This document shows positions 1 through 8,316 of a DNA stretch of 64,000 bases, one piece after another. The stretch lies in contig NZ_QFQZ01000004.1 of the NCBI RefSeq assembly GCF_003243465.1, positions 38,593-102,592 on the forward strand, read 5' to 3'. The notes under the pieces are model-generated. The model was not told the DNA's origin, did no database searches, and saw nothing but the letters and a program-made list of their open reading frames with translations. This stretch comes from Caulobacter segnis. GTDB lineage: Bacteria > Pseudomonadota > Alphaproteobacteria > Caulobacterales > Caulobacteraceae. The position numbers were made by a program, and so were the translations under genes. The number at the start of each line of letters is the position of its first letter. The stretch's first letter is position 1.

Positions 1-158
1 CGCGCGCCGGGCTTCAGCACGATCGGCTCCTCTTCCGGCACCGCGGCCCGCAGGTCGAAGCCCGCCGCGCCCGCCGTGGCGTAGGCCGGAACCGGCAGGT
101 CGGCGTTGCCTTCCCAGCGCTTGAAGCGGATGGCGAGACCGGCGGGGATGGCGGACAT
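1..158 (-). CDS. dut: dUTP diphosphatase (dUTPase), N-terminal part only
   Basis: The minus-strand reading frame starts at the ATG at 158 and runs off the left edge of the window, giving about 52 residues that begin MSAIPAGLAIRFKRW. The stretch ATAGAAGFDLRAA matches conserved motif 1 of trimeric dUTPases (A-G-x-D-L-R/x-A). dUTPase hydrolyses dUTP to dUMP and pyrophosphate, keeping uracil out of DNA and supplying dUMP for thymidylate synthesis. The catalytic motifs 2 to 5 lie outside the window, so activity cannot be judged. It is transcribed in the same direction as the signalling genes that end 79 bases upstream of it. Confidence 0.88.
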   Translation of the reverse strand, partial: MSAIPAGLAIRFKRWEGNADLPVPAYATAGAAGFDLRAAVPEEEPIVLKPGA

Positions 159-236
159 GCGGACGGTTCCTGTTCTGGCGTCAGCACGCCTGTAGCCGAT
201 TTGCCGGGGTCGAGGCCAGGGCCGGGCGGCGCCCGA

Positions 237-1376
237 TCAGGCCAGGACCGGCAGGCGCACGATGAAGGCGCTGCCCTGGTTCTCGCCGGCGCTTTCCACC
301 CGGATCGTCCCGCCGTGCAGATCGACCAGCTGCTTGACCAGCGCCAGGCCGATGCCCAGCCCGCCCTGCGACTTGCCCAGGTGATCCTCGACCTGGGCGA
401 AGATCTCGAAGATCTTGGTCTGCATCTCGGCGGGAACCCCCACCCCGGTGTCCGACACGGTGATCGTCGCCCAGCCGTCGGAGACGACGGTGGTCAGGGC
501 GACCTTGCCGCCCGTGGGCGTGTACTTGGCGGCGTTGTTGAGCAGGTTGGAGACGATCTGGGCCAGGCGCGTGTGGTCGGCGTCCATCCAGACCGGCTCG
601 GTCGGCAGCTCGGTGACGAAGGCGTGGCCGCCCGCCTCGATATTGTGCTGGCTGGCGTCGATCGCCGCGCCCAGGACCTCGCCCAGCTCGACCCGCGCCT
701 TCTTCAGCACGATCTTGCCCTGGCTGACCCGCGACACGTCCAGCAGGTCGTCAACCAGGTGCGTCAGGTGGTCCAGCATCCGGTCCATACGGGACCGGAT
801 GTCCTGGGCCCGCTCGGGCGGGATGTCCTTGTTCAGCAGGTGCAGGCCGCCGCTGAGCGCCGCCACCGGGTTGCGCAGCTCGTGGGCCAGCACCGCCAGG
901 AAGCTGTCCTTGTGGCGATCGGCGCGCCGCAGGGCCTGGGCGGCGGCCTCCAGCTCGTCGCGCTGCAGCTCGATCTGCCGGCGCTGCTGGTAGAGGTCGA
1001 AGAAGACATTGGCCTTGCTTCGCAGCATGTGGGCCTCGATCGGCTTCTGGATGAAGTCGACCGCGCCGGCCTCGTAGCCCCGGAAGCGGCGCTGGCTGCT
1101 GGCCGCCCCGGCGGTGACGAAGATGATCGGAATGTGCCGCGCGCGTTCGCTGCCGCGCATGAACTCGGCCAGCTCGAAGCCGTCCATGCCGGGCATCTGC
1201 ACGTCCAGCAGCGCCAGGGCCACCTCATGCTCCAGCAGCAGTTCGAGCGCCTCCTCGCCCGACCGCGCCTTCAGGCATCGCAGGTCGTCGCGCTGCAGCA
1301 GGGCCTCGAGCGCCAGCAGGTTCTCTTCCAGATCATCGACCAGCAGGACGTTGATCGGCGTGTCCGCGGTGTTCAT
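237..1376 (-). CDS. Response-regulator/histidine-kinase fusion (REC-HisKA-HATPase)
   Basis: A 379-residue soluble two-component protein. A receiver domain occupies about residues 8-125, with acidic pocket D14/D15, phospho-acceptor D58 in LLDVQMPG, and K111 in QKP. A short coiled coil follows, then HisKA with H-box HELRNP (H165), then a HATPase domain with a DTGVGVP box and GGLGIGLAL. The frame stays open upstream, but the ATG at 1376 (MNTADTPIN) is the sensible start because it overlaps the cheB stop by 4 bases. With the receiver first, it probably acts below another kinase, and the large hybrid kinase in the same operon is the obvious partner. It has no transmembrane segment. Confidence 0.88.
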   Translation of the reverse strand: MNTADTPINVLLVDDLEENLLALEALLQRDDLRCLKARSGEEALELLLEHEVALALLDVQMPGMDGFELAEFMRGSERARHIPIIFVTAGAASSQRRFRGYEAGAVDFIQKPIEAHMLRSKANVFFDLYQQRRQIELQRDELEAAAQALRRADRHKDSFLAVLAHELRNPVAALSGGLHLLNKDIPPERAQDIRSRMDRMLDHLTHLVDDLLDVSRVSQGKIVLKKARVELGEVLGAAIDASQHNIEAGGHAFVTELPTEPVWMDADHTRLAQIVSNLLNNAAKYTPTGGKVALTTVVSDGWATITVSDTGVGVPAEMQTKIFEIFAQVEDHLGKSQGGLGIGLALVKQLVDLHGGTIRVESAGENQGSAFIVRLPVLA

Positions 1377-1948
1377 GGGGTTCCCAAACTCGACAGGTAG
1401 GACGCGATCGCGTCCAGGGTCATGACCGAAGCGGTCGGGCAGGCTTGCAGGGCGGCGTCGGGCATGGCCGTGGCGTAGGCTTCGGCCCGATCCTGGATGA
1501 TGGCCACCCCGCCCGCCTCGACCACCGCCTTCAGTCCGGCGGCGCCGTCGTGATTGGCGCCCGACAGCACGACGCCGACCAGGCCCGCCCCGAAGGCGTC
1601 GGCGGCGCTCTCGAACAGGACGTCGATCGAGGGGCGCGAATAGTTGACGTGCTCCTCCGTCGACAGGGCCAGATGGCCGGTCGTCTCCACCAGCAGGTGA
1701 TAGTCGGAGGGGGCGAAATAGACGCCGCCGCCGACAAGCGGTTCCTTGTCCTCGGCCTCCTTGACGGCCAGGCGGCATTTGGTCCGCAGCAACGGGACCA
1801 GGACGTTGTCGCGGTCCGGCGGCACGTGGACGACCACCAGCACCGGCAGCGGGAAGCTGGCCGGCAGCGCCGGCAGCACCGCCAGCAAGGCCTGGACCGC
1901 GCCGGCCGAGGCGCCGATCGCGACCGCCGTGGCCGGGGACCGGCTCAT
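1373..1948 (-). CDS. CheB-type methylesterase domain protein (no receiver domain)
   Basis: This 191-residue protein consists only of the CheB methylesterase domain. The catalytic triad can be read as S14 in GASAG, H41 in VVHVPP, and D134 in SGANHDG. Classical CheB has an N-terminal receiver domain that gates the active site, and it is missing here. CheB enzymes remove methyl esters from glutamates on chemoreceptors. No chemoreceptor, CheA or CheW is encoded nearby, so a role within the adjoining sensor-kinase pathway is more likely than flagellar chemotaxis. The start overlaps the end of cheR and its own stop overlaps the downstream kinase start, so translation of all three is probably coupled. 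Confidence 0.85.
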   Translation of the reverse strand: MSRSPATAVAIGASAGAVQALLAVLPALPASFPLPVLVVVHVPPDRDNVLVPLLRTKCRLAVKEAEDKEPLVGGGVYFAPSDYHLLVETTGHLALSTEEHVNYSRPSIDVLFESAADAFGAGLVGVVLSGANHDGAAGLKAVVEAGGVAIIQDRAEAYATAMPDAALQACPTASVMTLDAIASYLSSLGTP

Positions 1949-2766
1949 GGCTCGCGCCTCTGGTAGATCTTCTCGGCGCCCGCGAACTCCACGAAGGCCG
2001 GGGCGTGGGCCGAGAAGCGCAGGCTCTCCTTGGAGCCCAGACCGAGGAACCCCTTGCGCGCCAGGGACTCGCGGAAGAGGCCGATCGCCCGGTCCTGCAG
2101 CGGACGATCGAAATAGATCATCACGTTGCGGCACGAGATCAGGTGCATCTCGGCGAACACCGCGTCGGTGACCAGGCTGTGGTCGGAGAACACCACCCGG
2201 TTGCGCAGCGACTTGTCGAAGACCGCCCGCCCATAGGCCGCCGTATAGTAGTCGGACAGCGAGGACTTGCCCCCCGACGCCTGGTGGTTCTGGGTGAACT
2301 TGCGGATCCGGTCCAGGGCGTAGATCCCGGCCTCGGCCGCCGCCAGCGCCTCGGGATTGATGTCGGTGGCGTAGAAGATCGTCCGGTCGTACAGCCCTTC
2401 CTCGCGGAACAGGATGGCCAGCGAATAGACCTCCTCGCCCGTGCTGCAGCCGGCGATCCACACCTTCAGCGACGGATAGGTGCGCAGGTGCGGCAGCACT
2501 TTCTCGCGCAGCGCCCGGAAGTAGGACGGGTCGCGGAACATCTCGCTGACCTGCACGGTGAGGAAGTCCAGCAGGCGCGGCAGCATGGCCGGATCGTGCA
2601 GGACGCGATCCTGCATGGCCGAAACCGACGCAAAGCCCAGCTGGGTCCGCGCCTGGATCAGGCGACGCTTGATCGACGCCCGCGCATAGTGGCGGAAGTC
2701 GTAGTGATAGCGCTGGTAGAGCGCCTCCAGCAGCAGCTGGATCTCGAGGTCCTCGATCTCCGACAC
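1945..2766 (-). CDS. CheR-type SAM-dependent methyltransferase
   Basis: A 273-residue protein matching chemotaxis glutamate methyltransferases along its full length. A short helical N-terminal domain is followed by the SAM-binding domain, with motif AGCSTGEEVYSLAI, then the acidic DINPEAL loop, and CRNVMIYF near the C-terminal end. The enzyme transfers methyl groups from S-adenosylmethionine to protein glutamates. The gene starts 3 bases after the hybrid kinase stop and its own TGA overlaps the cheB ATG. The CheR and CheB activities next to a CHASE3/GAF hybrid kinase suggest an adaptation step for that pathway. The actual methyl acceptor is not evident. Confidence 0.87.
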   Translation of the reverse strand: MSEIEDLEIQLLLEALYQRYHYDFRHYARASIKRRLIQARTQLGFASVSAMQDRVLHDPAMLPRLLDFLTVQVSEMFRDPSYFRALREKVLPHLRTYPSLKVWIAGCSTGEEVYSLAILFREEGLYDRTIFYATDINPEALAAAEAGIYALDRIRKFTQNHQASGGKSSLSDYYTAAYGRAVFDKSLRNRVVFSDHSLVTDAVFAEMHLISCRNVMIYFDRPLQDRAIGLFRESLARKGFLGLGSKESLRFSAHAPAFVEFAGAEKIYQRREP

Positions 2767-2769
2767 GCC

Positions 2770-5700
2770 CTACCTCGGCATCCAGACGCGGACCAGCGAC
2801 AGCAGTTTGTCGACGTCGATCGGCTTGGCCATGTAGTCGTTGGCTCCGGCCTCGATGCAGCGCGCCTGGTCGTCGGGCATGGCCTTGGCCGTGAGCATCA
2901 GGATCGGCAGCTTCGACCAGCGCGGATCGTCGCGGATCGTACGGGTGGCCGTCAGGCCGTCCATCACCGGCATCATCACGTCCATCAGGACCAGATCGAT
3001 CCCCTTGGCCGGGTCCTGCGCCGCGCGGCCCAGGGCGTCGATCGCCTCCTGGCCGTTGCGGGCGATCTCGACCACGGCCCCGCGCGGCTCCAGCACGTTG
3101 GTCAGGGAGTAGACGTTGCGGATGTCGTCCTCGACCACCAGGATCCGACGGCCTTCCAGCACCGCGTCGCGGTTGCGCGCCTTCTGGATCATCTTCTGCT
3201 GCTCGGGCGGCAGCGCCGAGACCACCTGGTGCAGGAACAGCGAGACCTCGTCCAGCAGCCGCTCGGGAGACTTGGCCCCCTTGATGATGATCGAGCTGGA
3301 ATAGCGGCGCAGGCGCTGCTCGTCGTCGGCCGACAGGTCGTGGCCGGTATAGACGATCACCGGCGGGAAGGCGTGCTCGCCGTCCTGGCTCAGCGTCTCC
3401 AGCAGCGAATAGCCCGAGGCGTCGGGCAGGGTCAGGTCCAGCACCATGCAGTCGAAGGTCTCGCGCCGCAGGGCGTCCAGGCACTCGGCCGCCGTGCCGA
3501 CACCGACCGTCTCGACCTCGCCCGAGGACAGCAGCCGGCCCAGCGCGTCGCGCTGCACCGCGTCGTCCTCGACGATCAGCACGCGCCGCACCGTGCTGGC
3601 CAGCTTGGCCTCCAGGGTCTTGAGCACCTCGGCCAGGTCGTCGCGCTTGACCGGCTTGAGCATGTAGCCGATCGCGCCCAGCGACAGGGCCGTCTGGCTG
3701 TGATCCTCGGCCGAGATGACGTGGATCGGGATGTGGCGGGTGGCGTCGTCGCGCTTCAGCCGATCCAGGACCAGCAGGCCGGACTCGTCGGGCAGGCCGA
3801 CGTCCAGCACCACGGCGCTGGGCTTGAACTCGCGGGCCAGCTTCAGGGCCTCCTCGGCCGTGCTGGCCACCAGGCACTGGAAGCCGAGCTCGCGCGAGAG
3901 ATCGCGGACGATGCCGGCGAACCGATCGTCGTCCTCGACCACCAGCAGGACGCGCCGGGCGCCCTGCGCCTGCTCGCGATCATCCTCGACGGTCGTGGTC
4001 CGCGCGATCCGCTTGGGGCGGGCCGGGGCCGGGGCGGCCGGCGCCTCGGCCAGCCGCGGCGGCTCGCGCGGGGCGATGCGGGACGGGTCGTAGGCCTGCG
4101 GAATGGTGATGGTGAAGGTGCTGCCTTCGCCGGGCCGGCTCTCCAGGCCGATCGTCCCGCCCAGCAGACGCGTAAGCTGCCGGCTGATCGAGAGCCCAAG
4201 GCCGGTGCCGCCGTACTTGCGGCTGATGGTGCCGTCGGCCTGGCGGAAGGCTTCGAAGATCGCCTCCTGCTGCTCGCGCGAGACCCCGATACCGGTGTCA
4301 ACGACCGAGAACGCGATGCTCTTGTCGCCGGCCGGAACGATCTTCAGCCGCACGCCGCCTTTCTCGGTGAACTTGAAGGCGTTGGAGAGCAGGTTCTTCA
4401 GCACCTGCTCCAGGCGCTGGCGGTCGGTCTCGATCACCTTCGGCGCGCCCTCGGCGACCTCGATCGCGAAGTCGAGGCCGCGGCTGTCGGCGACCGGACC
4501 GAACAGCTGGCGCAGGTCGGTCGTCAGCCGTTGCAGCGACACGCTCTCGGGGCGCACCTCGACGTGGCCGGCCTCGATCTTCGACAGGTCCAGGATGTCG
4601 TTGATCAGGTTCAACAGGTCGTTGCCCGACGACTCGATCGTCTGGGCGAACTTCACCTGCTCGGCCGAGAGGTTGCCGTTGGGATTGTCGCTGAGCAGCT
4701 TGGACAGGATCAGCAGCGAGTTGAGCGGCGTGCGCAGCTCGTGGGACATGTTGGCCAGGAAGTCGGACTTGTACTGGCTGGCCTGCTCCAGCTCGCGGGC
4801 CTTCAGCGTCACGGCCGCGCTGGTTTGTTCCAGCTCGTCGCGCTGGGTTTCCAGCAGCTGGGCCTGCTCCTCCAGCTGGCTGTTGGTCTGCTCCAGCTCG
4901 GCCTGCTGCTGCTCCAGCCGCGTCTGGGATTCCTTCAGGGCGCGGCCCTGCTCCTCGAGCTCCTCGTTGGAGACGCGCAGCTCCTCGCTCTGGACCTGCA
5001 GCTCCTCGGACTGGCGCTGGGTTTCCTCCAGGGTATCCTGCAGCTCGGCGCGGTAGCGGGCCGAGCGCAGCGCGATCCCGATCGTGCCGCCGACCTCGTT
5101 CAGCAGCTCCAGCACGCGGTCGTCCACCGGGTGCAGGAAGCCCAGCTCGATCACCGCATTGACGACGCCGTCGGCCTTGGTCGGCACGATCACCAGGTGC
5201 TTGGGCTTGTCCTGGCCCAGGGCCGAGCCGACCGTGATGTAGCCGTCCGGTACGTCGCGGATGACCGTCGCCTGGCCCTCGGCCGCGACCTTGCCCAGCA
5301 GGCCTTCCTTCAGGCTGAAGCGCTCGGGCGTCTGGGCGTCGGCGGGGATGCCCAGGCTGGCGGCGCGATAGAACTGGCCGCCGTGGCCCTTGAACAGGGC
5401 GCCGGCCTGGAAGCCCAGATACTGCGACAGGAAGGCCAGGATGTTGTCGGCCAGCATCTCGACCGAGACATCGCCGATCGTCGCCGAGGACAGGCCGACC
5501 TGGCCGGCTTGCAGCCATTCTTCCCGCGCTTGGGCCCGGGCGGCGCGGCGGATCAGGTAGAACACTACCAGGGTCAGAACGCCGCCCAGCAGGCTGGCCA
5601 GCACGCCGCTGAACAGGGCGGTGTCGTAGGCCGAGCCCATCGCCGTCAGGCGCAGGGCGCGCAGGCGACTCTCCTCCTGCCGCATCACACGCACCTGCTC

Positions 5701-6195
5701 GCGAATGGAGTCCATCTCGGCCTTGCCGCGATCGGTGTTGACCACCGCCAGGGCGGCGGCCGGACCGACGCTCCGGCGCAGGGTGATGGTTTCCTCCAGC
5801 TCGCCCAGCTTGGCCGCGATCTGGCGCTTGAGAACCGTCAGGTTGGCCTTCTGCGTGGGGTTGTCGCGGGTCAGACGCTCGACCGCCTCGGTCCGCGCGG
5901 TCACGTCGGAGACGGCGGCCTGGTAGGGCTCAAGATACCGGTCGTTGCCGGTCAGCAGATAGCCGCGCTGCCCGGTCTCGGTGTCCTGCACCGTCAGCAG
6001 CAGGTCGTCGATCGCCATCAGCACGTCGTGCGAGTGCCAGATCTTCTGGCTGCTGGCCCGCAGCATCTCGACGTTGCGGTAGGCGACGAAGCCGCTGCCC
6101 AGGAAGAACAGCAGCACGATGGCCAAGCCGACGGCCGCCCAGGTCTCCATGCGGGACCAGGGCAGGGACGAACGCGAGGGGTTTGTGGCGGACAT
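2770..6195 (-). CDS. Membrane hybrid sensor histidine kinase: CHASE3-GAF-HisKA-HATPase-REC-REC-REC
   Basis: This 1141-residue protein has a transmembrane helix near residues 18-37, a periplasmic segment with CHASE3 character (DTETGQRGYLLTG), and a second helix near 187-210. A GAF-like region covers roughly 240-370, and a long Gln/Glu-rich coiled coil roughly 375-470. HisKA carries H485 in MSHELRTP. HATPase motifs (DTGIGV, GGTGLGLSIS) follow, then three receiver domains with predicted phospho-acceptors near D798, D920 and D1072. It heads the operon with CheR, CheB and a REC-kinase. CHASE3 and GAF signals are usually unknown, and nothing here identifies the input. Three receivers in series suggest a phosphorelay with branching or sink functions. 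Confidence 0.9.
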   Translation of the reverse strand: MSATNPSRSSLPWSRMETWAAVGLAIVLLFFLGSGFVAYRNVEMLRASSQKIWHSHDVLMAIDDLLLTVQDTETGQRGYLLTGNDRYLEPYQAAVSDVTARTEAVERLTRDNPTQKANLTVLKRQIAAKLGELEETITLRRSVGPAAALAVVNTDRGKAEMDSIREQVRVMRQEESRLRALRLTAMGSAYDTALFSGVLASLLGGVLTLVVFYLIRRAARAQAREEWLQAGQVGLSSATIGDVSVEMLADNILAFLSQYLGFQAGALFKGHGGQFYRAASLGIPADAQTPERFSLKEGLLGKVAAEGQATVIRDVPDGYITVGSALGQDKPKHLVIVPTKADGVVNAVIELGFLHPVDDRVLELLNEVGGTIGIALRSARYRAELQDTLEETQRQSEELQVQSEELRVSNEELEEQGRALKESQTRLEQQQAELEQTNSQLEEQAQLLETQRDELEQTSAAVTLKARELEQASQYKSDFLANMSHELRTPLNSLLILSKLLSDNPNGNLSAEQVKFAQTIESSGNDLLNLINDILDLSKIEAGHVEVRPESVSLQRLTTDLRQLFGPVADSRGLDFAIEVAEGAPKVIETDRQRLEQVLKNLLSNAFKFTEKGGVRLKIVPAGDKSIAFSVVDTGIGVSREQQEAIFEAFRQADGTISRKYGGTGLGLSISRQLTRLLGGTIGLESRPGEGSTFTITIPQAYDPSRIAPREPPRLAEAPAAPAPARPKRIARTTTVEDDREQAQGARRVLLVVEDDDRFAGIVRDLSRELGFQCLVASTAEEALKLAREFKPSAVVLDVGLPDESGLLVLDRLKRDDATRHIPIHVISAEDHSQTALSLGAIGYMLKPVKRDDLAEVLKTLEAKLASTVRRVLIVEDDAVQRDALGRLLSSGEVETVGVGTAAECLDALRRETFDCMVLDLTLPDASGYSLLETLSQDGEHAFPPVIVYTGHDLSADDEQRLRRYSSSIIIKGAKSPERLLDEVSLFLHQVVSALPPEQQKMIQKARNRDAVLEGRRILVVEDDIRNVYSLTNVLEPRGAVVEIARNGQEAIDALGRAAQDPAKGIDLVLMDVMMPVMDGLTATRTIRDDPRWSKLPILMLTAKAMPDDQARCIEAGANDYMAKPIDVDKLLSLVRVWMPR

Positions 6196-6279
6196 GACGA
6201 TCCAGGAACTCGGGCGCTAGACGCTGATGGCGGACGGCGGGTGTCGGGCGCGCCCTGTGCAAGGCGCCGCGTGATCCCG

Positions 6280-6311
6280 GATCACCGAAGCAAACCCACG
6301 ATCACCGAAGC
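6280..6311. repeat. Tandem GATCACCGAAGC repeat upstream of hybrid kinase gene
   Basis: The 12-mer GATCACCGAAGC occurs at 6280-6291 and again at 6300-6311. The repeat period is 20 bases, about two helical turns, 85 to 116 bases upstream of the kinase start on the minus strand. This spacing would place two bound regulators on one face of the DNA. The copies lie in the promoter-proximal gap between coaBC and the kinase operon. Confidence 0.5.
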
Positions 6312-6318
6312 CGACAAG

Positions 6319-6351
6319 GAGCCCCACCCGCGCGTAAGAGCGTGGGGGCTC
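6319..6351 (-). terminator. Possible terminator hairpin after coaBC
   Basis: The arms GAGCCCCAC (6319-6327) and GTGGGGGCTC (6342-6351) pair with one bulged base. The hairpin lies about 50 bases past the coaBC stop. No U-run follows on the minus strand, so intrinsic termination is uncertain. Confidence 0.35.
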
Positions 6352-6403
6352 AAACGCCGCCCTACGCTCAAGGTTCCCGCTATGATCCCCGTTTTGGGGA
6401 CGG

Positions 6404-7600
6404 CTACACCAGGGCCTGGGCGATCCGCGCCGCGATCTGGGCCGCAACCACGTCCTTGGCCGCGCGGTCCCAGCGCTCTGTCCCGTCCTTGGTGACCAGC
6501 AGCACGGCGTTCTCGCCACCGCCCATCACGCCCGGCTGGGTGACGTCGTTGGCGATGATCCAGTCGCAGCCCTTGCGGGCCAGCTTGGCGCGGGCGTGCT
6601 CCTCGACATGGTCTGTCTCGGCCGCGAAGCCGACGACGAGTTTTGGCCGTTGGGGGCCCGAGGCCGACAGGGTCGCCAGGATGTCGGGGTTCTCGACGAA
6701 GGTCAGGGCCGGGGGCCCGCCCTTCTCCTTCTTCAGCTTGGTCCCGAACGCCTCGTCGACGCGCCAGTCGGCGACGGCCGCGACGAAGACGCCGACATCG
6801 GCCGGCAGGGCGGCCTGGCTGGCGGCCAGCATCTGGCGGGCGGTCTCGACATCGACGCGCTTGACGCCGGGCGGGGTGGGCAGGAACACCGGGCCGGCCA
6901 CCAGGGTGACCTCGGCGCCCAGCCGCGCCAGGGCCTCGGCGATCGCGAAGCCCTGCTTGCCGCTGGACCGGTTGGTGACGCCGCGCACCGGGTCGATCGG
7001 CTCAAAGGTCGGGCCGGCGGTGACGATGGCCCGCTTGCCGACCAGCGGCCTGGCGGTCGGGCCCTCCAGCATGGCGACGATGGCGGCGAAGATCTCTTCC
7101 GGCTCGGCCAGGCGCCCGGGGCCGAACTCGCCGCAGGCCATGGCGCCCTCGGCCGGATCGACGAAGGACACGCCGTCGGCCTTCAGCGTCGCGACATTAC
7201 GCTGGGTGGCCGGGTGCAGCCACATCCGCACGTTCATGGCCGGGGCCATCAGCACGGGCTTGTCGGTGGCGAGCAGGGCGGTGGTGGCCAGGTCATTGGC
7301 GTGGCCGTGGGCCGCCTTGGCGATCAGGTCGGCGGTGGCCGGCGCGACCACGACCAGATCAGCCTGCCGCGACAGCTCGATGTGACCCATCTCGTGCTCG
7401 TCGGTCAGGGAGAACAGGTCCTGATAGACCTTGTCCTCGGCCAGGGCCGCCAGCGACAGCGGCGTGACGAACTGCTCGCCCGCCTTGGTCAGGACAGGTC
7501 GCACGGCGATCCCCGCGCGGCGCAGCAAGCGCACCAGCAGCAGCACCTTGTAGGCCGCCACCCCGCCGCCGACGATCAGAAGAACCCGCTTGTCGCCCAC
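6404..7600 (-). CDS. coaBC: Bifunctional phosphopantothenoylcysteine decarboxylase / phosphopantothenate-cysteine ligase
   Basis: CoaBC makes 4'-phosphopantetheine for coenzyme A by joining 4'-phosphopantothenate to cysteine and then decarboxylating the product. The flavoprotein CoaC half shows PAMNVRMW and the active-site cysteine in ACGEFGPGRLAEP. The CoaB half begins near KRAIVTAGPTFEPIDPVR, with the dimer-interface signature NRSSGKQG. I chose the GTG at 7600, giving 398 residues (VGDKRVLLIVGGGVAAYK). It has a GGGAGC Shine-Dalgarno and matches the usual family start, although the frame stays open to 7678. It is divergent from the lipoprotein gene, and the shared upstream region holds three GANTC sites. 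Confidence 0.95.
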   Translation of the reverse strand: MGDKRVLLIVGGGVAAYKVLLLVRLLRRAGIAVRPVLTKAGEQFVTPLSLAALAEDKVYQDLFSLTDEHEMGHIELSRQADLVVVAPATADLIAKAAHGHANDLATTALLATDKPVLMAPAMNVRMWLHPATQRNVATLKADGVSFVDPAEGAMACGEFGPGRLAEPEEIFAAIVAMLEGPTARPLVGKRAIVTAGPTFEPIDPVRGVTNRSSGKQGFAIAEALARLGAEVTLVAGPVFLPTPPGVKRVDVETARQMLAASQAALPADVGVFVAAVADWRVDEAFGTKLKKEKGGPPALTFVENPDILATLSASGPQRPKLVVGFAAETDHVEEHARAKLARKGCDWIIANDVTQPGVMGGGENAVLLVTKDGTERWDRAAKDVVAAQIAARIAQALV

Positions 7601-7684
7601 GCCCAGCTCCCGCTCCCGCGTTCGTCTCGTCCCCTGCACATGCCCATCCGCGCGCCAAAGCGCCAGTGACAATCCCACGGCGAA

Positions 7685-7700
7685 GATTCCGACTCGACTC
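7685..7700. promoter_or_regulatory. Cluster of three GANTC (CcrM methylation) sites
   Basis: GATTC (7685-7689), GACTC (7691-7695) and GACTC (7696-7700) lie within 16 bases, in the divergent promoter region between coaBC and the lipoprotein gene. GANTC is the target of the cell-cycle methyltransferase CcrM in Caulobacter, and GcrA acts at promoters carrying methylated sites. Three copies this close together are unusual. Confidence 0.55.
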
Positions 7701-7755
7701 TCGTTCCGCTTTCGTTCATTAAACGTCAGGGTAGAGCAATGGGGCGAATACGATC

Positions 7756-8316
7756 ATGAAGGTTGTGAGACGGGTTCCTCTCGGTGTCGTCGCCTGGCTG
7801 GGCGTGCTGGCCCTGGCGGCCTGTGACAGCGGCGCCTCCGCCGTCAAGGCGCCGAAGGGGGGCGAGCGGGCCAGCACGGCGTCCGAAGGCGAAGCGACCG
7901 AGGCCTCAAGCGAAGGCGTCCGCCGCAGCGATCCGCGCGACGCGCCGGTCAAGCTGGTCGCCGGCAAGCCCTACTGGGCCGCCAACCGCACCCGCACCGC
8001 CGAGGAGAACGCCCAGCGCTCGTTCGAGCGCAACGGCGAGGTGTTCGGCGCCAAGACCGCCGACGACTATGTCGCCAAGGTCCACGCCTTCGTCAGCGAT
8101 CCGCCCAAGGGGGCCCAGACCCTGAAGCGCGCCAATGGCGACCTCCTGATCTACGACCCCAAGGACAACGTCTTCGCGGTGGTCTCGCGCGAGGGCGCGC
8201 CGCGCACGATGTTCAAGCCGGACGAGGGCGCGGCCTATTGGGACGAACAGAAGACCCGAGAAGCCCGCCGCGCCACGGCGGCGAAGAAGCGCGAGCGCAA
8301 CGAGGCGGAGGGTTAG
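7756..8316 (+). CDS. Predicted lipoprotein with toxin-like (BECR RNase-like) C-terminal region
   Basis: This 186-residue protein has an N-terminal lipoprotein signal with lipobox LALAAC, lipidated cysteine at C23, so it should be membrane-anchored outside the cytoplasm. A low-complexity linker follows. From about residue 80 the pattern FGAKTADDY ... NGDLLIYDPKDNVFAVV ... RTMFKP ... Y resembles the C-terminal tips of many polymorphic/CDI toxins of the barnase-EndoU-colicin-RelE class. In those toxins the first motif normally reads like F-x-K-H-G-x-x-F-G. Here it is FERNGEVFG, with Asn in place of the likely catalytic His. No immunity-like gene is adjacent. The stop overlaps ubiB by 4 bases, in convergent orientation. 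Confidence 0.75.
   Translation: MKVVRRVPLGVVAWLGVLALAACDSGASAVKAPKGGERASTASEGEATEASSEGVRRSDPRDAPVKLVAGKPYWAANRTRTAEENAQRSFERNGEVFGAKTADDYVAKVHAFVSDPPKGAQTLKRANGDLLIYDPKDNVFAVVSREGAPRTMFKPDEGAAYWDEQKTREARRATAAKKRERNEAEG

Noticed and set aside
1373..2766. CheB/CheR as a flagellar chemotaxis operon
   Set aside because: No CheA, CheW, CheY or chemoreceptor gene lies nearby, CheB lacks its receiver domain, and both genes overlap sensor-kinase genes.
2005..6495. 1496-codon open frame antisense to the hybrid kinase gene
   Set aside because: GC-rich codon bias keeps the opposite strand free of stops. The translation is a low-complexity Gln/Arg/Leu/Asp mixture without domains, and the minus-strand gene has clear motifs.
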